Assembly (NCBI RefSeq): GCF_016595435.1
Contig: NZ_JAENIJ010000020.1
Location: 30,957-94,956, forward strand
DNA: 64,000 nt
Source of the DNA: Luteolibacter pohnpeiensis
GTDB lineage: Bacteria; Verrucomicrobiota; Verrucomicrobiia; Verrucomicrobiales; Akkermansiaceae
Direction: 5' to 3'
Made by a program: the position numbers and the translations under genes. The notes under the pieces are model-generated. The model was not told the origin of the DNA. It saw only the letters and a program-made list of their open reading frames with translations, and searched no databases. Below are positions 61,655-64,000 of the stretch, piece by piece. Positions within the stretch are counted from its first letter, which is position 1; the number at the start of each line of letters is the position of its first letter.

Positions 61655-62944
61655 ATGCACGGTTTCTCCTACAAAAGCGGCTCACTTTACTGCGAAGACG
61701 TCGATCTCTCCTCCTTGGCGGACGAATTCGGAACCCCACTGTATGTCTATTCAGCGGGAACGATTGTCGATCACTACAAGCGCTTGGACAAGGCATTGGA
61801 CGGAGTCGAGCACGAGGTGGCTTATGCGGTGAAGGCGAATTCGAACCTGTCCGTGTTGCGTTTGCTCGCGACGCAGGGTGCGAGCTTTGACATCGTTTCC
61901 GGTGGCGAGCTTTACCGCGTGATCAAGGCTGGTGGTGATCCGGCGCATTGCACGTTCGCAGGTGTCGGCAAGACCCGGGAAGAAATCGTCTATGCGCTTG
62001 AGCAAGGAATTTACTCTTTCAACGTCGAGAGCGAAGAAGAGCTGCGCTACCTCAATCAGGTGGCTGGAGAACTTGGCGTGATCGCGCCAGCAGCCGTCCG
62101 GGTAAATCCCAATGTGGATGCGAAGACCCACAAATACATTTCAACCGGCAAGTCCGAGAACAAGTTTGGTGTCGATTTCGAAGCCATTGCCGATCTTTAC
62201 GAGCGGGCCCACCGTGACTTGCGCAATATCAAGCTGCGCGGACTGCAAATGCACATCGGTTCCCAGCTCACCTCCATCACGCCGTTTGTGGAAGCGGTGG
62301 AAAAGGTGATTCCGTTGGTGAAGCAGTTGAAGGAGAGTTACGGCATCGAGTTCTGGTCAATCGGTGGCGGCATCGGCATCATCTACAAGGATTCGCTGAA
62401 GTCCGGCAGCGTCGATTGGTGGGAAGCCCAGCCAGAGGAAGAAAAACCACTTACGATCGAGCGTTACGGCAAGGAATTGGTTCCCCGTCTCAAGGGACTG
62501 GGTCTGAAAATCCTGCTTGAGCCAGGTCGTTACATCGTTGGCAACGCCGGAGTTTTGCTCACCAAGTGCCTTTACGAGAAAAAAGGATCTGCCAAGACCT
62601 TCAAAATCGTCGATGCCGGCATGAATGATTTGATCCGTCCTGCCCTTTACGAAGGACACCACGAAATCGTGCCGCTTCAGGAGCCGGCAACTGCCGACCG
62701 GGTGAAAGTCGATGTCGTAGGTCCGATTTGTGAAAGCGGTGACTTTTTCTGTCAGGATCGTGAACTTCCCGATTTCCAACCGGGCGAGACCATCGCGCTG
62801 ATGTCGGCTGGTGCTTACGGATTCGTGATGGCCTCCAACTACAATTCCCGCCCGCTGCCGGCCGAGGTTTTGATCGAGGAAAGCACGGTCACCTTGATCC
62901 GCAAACGCCAGACCATGGAAGATCTGATCGAGGGCGAGCTTTAA
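61655..62944 (+). CDS. lysA: Diaminopimelate decarboxylase
   Basis: A 429-residue PLP enzyme that decarboxylates meso-diaminopimelate to L-lysine. Fold type III motifs: FGTPLYVYSAGTIVDHY at the start; the PLP Lys in EVAYAVKANSNLSVLRLL (near residue 60); ASFDIVSGGELYRVI; the barrel motif GLQMHIGSQLTSI; the Gly-rich phosphate loop WSIGGGIGIIY; and, with the catalytic Cys from the second subunit, GPICESGDFFCQDREL (Cys near 358). The C-terminal YGFVMASNYNSRPLPAEVLI is typical. I prefer the ATG at 61655 (MHGFSYKSG); one at 61625 is in frame. Confidence 0.95.
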   Translation: MHGFSYKSGSLYCEDVDLSSLADEFGTPLYVYSAGTIVDHYKRLDKALDGVEHEVAYAVKANSNLSVLRLLATQGASFDIVSGGELYRVIKAGGDPAHCTFAGVGKTREEIVYALEQGIYSFNVESEEELRYLNQVAGELGVIAPAAVRVNPNVDAKTHKYISTGKSENKFGVDFEAIADLYERAHRDLRNIKLRGLQMHIGSQLTSITPFVEAVEKVIPLVKQLKESYGIEFWSIGGGIGIIYKDSLKSGSVDWWEAQPEEEKPLTIERYGKELVPRLKGLGLKILLEPGRYIVGNAGVLLTKCLYEKKGSAKTFKIVDAGMNDLIRPALYEGHHEIVPLQEPATADRVKVDVVGPICESGDFFCQDRELPDFQPGETIALMSAGAYGFVMASNYNSRPLPAEVLIEESTVTLIRKRQTMEDLIEGEL

Positions 62945-62954
62945 TCCGCCTTCG

Positions 62955-63001
62955 TGAAAAAAATCCGGTGCGCAACGGAGAACATCTCCCTTGCACACCG
63001 G
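62955..63001. terminator. Bidirectional terminator between lysA and the tail-fibre-like gene
   Basis: CCGGTGCGCAA (62965-62975) pairs with TTGCACACCGG (62991-63001) with one G-T wobble. The minus strand has TTTTTTT after the stem, so it ends the gene at 63011; it also lies just after lysA. Confidence 0.82.
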
Positions 63002-63010
63002 TCGAAACCC

Positions 63011-64000
63011 TTACTTCGACAGGGAAACGGTGACGTTTTCGTGGGAGCGGCCTTCGAGAGCGGCGACGGCTTTCTCCAGCATATCGAGTCTAACCATTCC
63101 TTGCTTCAGGTTTTGATTCTCTTCCTTGAGAGCCTTGATTTCGGCCTGGAGGGTTGAAACTTCCGCATCCTTCTCCTGCTTCAGTTCTTGGATGGCTTTG
63201 GCGAGCAGCGGAGTTACTTTGCCGTAGTCCACGGTCCATGGATCTGTGGTTGGATTCTCTCCACCGACGGTCACGACTTGTGGGAATTGCGTGTAGAGTT
63301 GTTGAGCAATGAAGCCCGTTTCGCTTTGGCCTGGGTTCGACTTGTAGTTGTAGTCGCTGACCTGGATGTCCATGACTTCTTTCAAGCCTTTGGCGGTCGG
63401 CCGGATGTTCTCTTTAAGTCGTATGTCGGAAGTCGTGTTGTAGGCAACCCCGCCAGCCGTGCGAGTGATGGAACCGCGCTGCGTCGCGTTGGTAAGGAAA
63501 TTCGCAAAGATGGCCCCTGTGACATCTCCGTCTGTGGACTTCGACAGATATAGGTTTGCGCCTGTGGAGTTGTTTTGCTGGTGCACGGCATTTTGATGGA
63601 GCCACGTCGTATTTTGGCTGGCGGTCCCGAAACCAGGGTTACCGGTTACAGGCTCATCAATTGCTTTGATGGCCAACCCATTCTTTTCTCCAGTTCCTGA
63701 AGTCAGAATCGTTAGCTGAAATTCTGGAGAGATGGTATCAATGCCGACTCTGCCAGTTCCGATAAAGCCGATATTGGAGCCATTTTGATCGATCGTGGTA
63801 TCTTGGGTGAGTGTTCCACCAAGCTGAACATCTGATCCAGTAAGTGTCAGGCCATTGCTGGCTGTTTGGATCGCTCCGTCAGCACCAGCAGGCCCGGTTG
63901 CGCCAGTTGCGCCGGTTGCGCCGGTTGCGCCGGTTGCGCCGGTTGCGCCGGTTGCGCCGGTTGCGCCGGTTGCGCCGGTTGCGCCGGTTGCGCCGGTTGC
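63011..64000 (-). CDS. Collagen-like protein with C-terminal S74 chaperone domain (runs off the window end)
   Basis: The minus-strand frame is open from the window end to a stop at 63011, about 330 residues. The visible N-terminal part is a (Gly-Ala-Thr)n run of about 11 triplets and GPAGADGAIQTASNG, collagen-like. A trimeric beta-helix-like region follows (LTLTGSDVQLGGTLTQDTTI). The C-terminus is a Peptidase_S74 intramolecular chaperone with TTSDIRLKENIRPTAKGL, VSDYNYK and SETGFIAQQLYTQFPQVV, the active Ser probably in the SDIRLKENI block, then a coiled coil (KALKEENQNLKQGMVRLDM). Such proteins are phage tail fibres or trimeric surface adhesins. No phage genes are seen here, so a surface protein is more likely. 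Confidence 0.85.
   Translation of the reverse strand, partial: ATGATGATGATGATGATGATGATGATGATGATGATGPAGADGAIQTASNGLTLTGSDVQLGGTLTQDTTIDQNGSNIGFIGTGRVGIDTISPEFQLTILTSGTGEKNGLAIKAIDEPVTGNPGFGTASQNTTWLHQNAVHQQNNSTGANLYLSKSTDGDVTGAIFANFLTNATQRGSITRTAGGVAYNTTSDIRLKENIRPTAKGLKEVMDIQVSDYNYKSNPGQSETGFIAQQLYTQFPQVVTVGGENPTTDPWTVDYGKVTPLLAKAIQELKQEKDAEVSTLQAEIKALKEENQNLKQGMVRLDMLEKAVAALEGRSHENVTVSLSK
63898..64000 (-). repeat. 9-bp tandem repeat coding Gly-Ala-Thr
   Basis: About eleven copies of GGTTGCGCC (GGC GCA ACC on the coding strand) run to the window edge, with one variant (CAGTTGCGC). It is a slippage-prone coding repeat of the collagen-like region. Confidence 0.9.

Overview
The window reads as a chromosomal segment of a heterotrophic bacterium of the PVC group, most likely a Verrucomicrobiales-type verrucomicrobium. 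The evidence is a PVC-type CxxCH heme protein with a membrane-bound-dehydrogenase-like propeller, a planctomycete-style membrane cytochrome fused to leucine-rich repeats, a PEP-CTERM protein, a sulfatase, a GH92 mannosidase, an M60 peptidase, a DUF2339 giant membrane protein and a b558-type sdhC-sdhA pair. No rRNA, tRNA or CRISPR array was recognised.

Layout. 1-9.6 kb is housekeeping: the 5' part of dnaB, dtd, a small XRE regulator, a YifB/ComM AAA protein, a compact six-gene minus-strand operon (membrane protein, orphan Hpt, PH-like membrane protein, YbjN-like, PagL-like, spermidine-synthase-like) and cysS. 9.6-14.5 kb holds a secreted GH92 mannosidase, a secreted GDPD and an adenylate-forming ligase. 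14.5-15.5 kb is repeat cluster A. 15.5-23.8 kb carries a nucleotidyltransferase, a DUF2339 protein, a hemolysin III family protein with mutM, a secreted trypsin-like protease and an M60 peptidase. 24-26.7 kb is sdhC-sdhA with a terminator and no adjacent sdhB. 26.9-30.3 kb is the conserved circularly permuted ATP-grasp / alpha-E / transglutaminase operon, followed by a small membrane protein and a cytochrome-LRR protein.

32.1-46.2 kb is accessory. Repeat clusters B and C are copies of one another and C still carries the 3' end of the gene next to B. Then come a 13-copy 21-bp repeat that would encode a charged heptad peptide, a complete type I restriction-modification operon (hsdM-hsdS-hsdR) with two further nuclease-like genes (GIY-YIG/DUF4357 and NERD), and the 2-kb repeat cluster D. 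A PEP-CTERM protein and a sulfatase follow, then cluster E, a tandem array of about 244-bp units that ends beside an IS200/IS605-like Y1 (HUH) transposase. The last part has an agmatine deiminase family enzyme, the PVC heme protein, convergent fdhF(ydeP)/fdhD, two tandem beta-barrel paralogues, lysA, and the truncated start of a collagen-like, S74-chaperone-tailed surface protein.

The most unusual content is the repeat system. Five clusters share small palindromes arranged as roughly 195-215-bp inverted-repeat composites, nested with other tandem units, and one cluster lies next to a lone Y1 transposase. This looks like a REP/RAYT-type system, but the link between repeat and transposase is inferred. 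The positions of clusters C and D on either side of the restriction island, and the B-to-C duplication, suggest that these arrays have helped rearrange this part of the genome.
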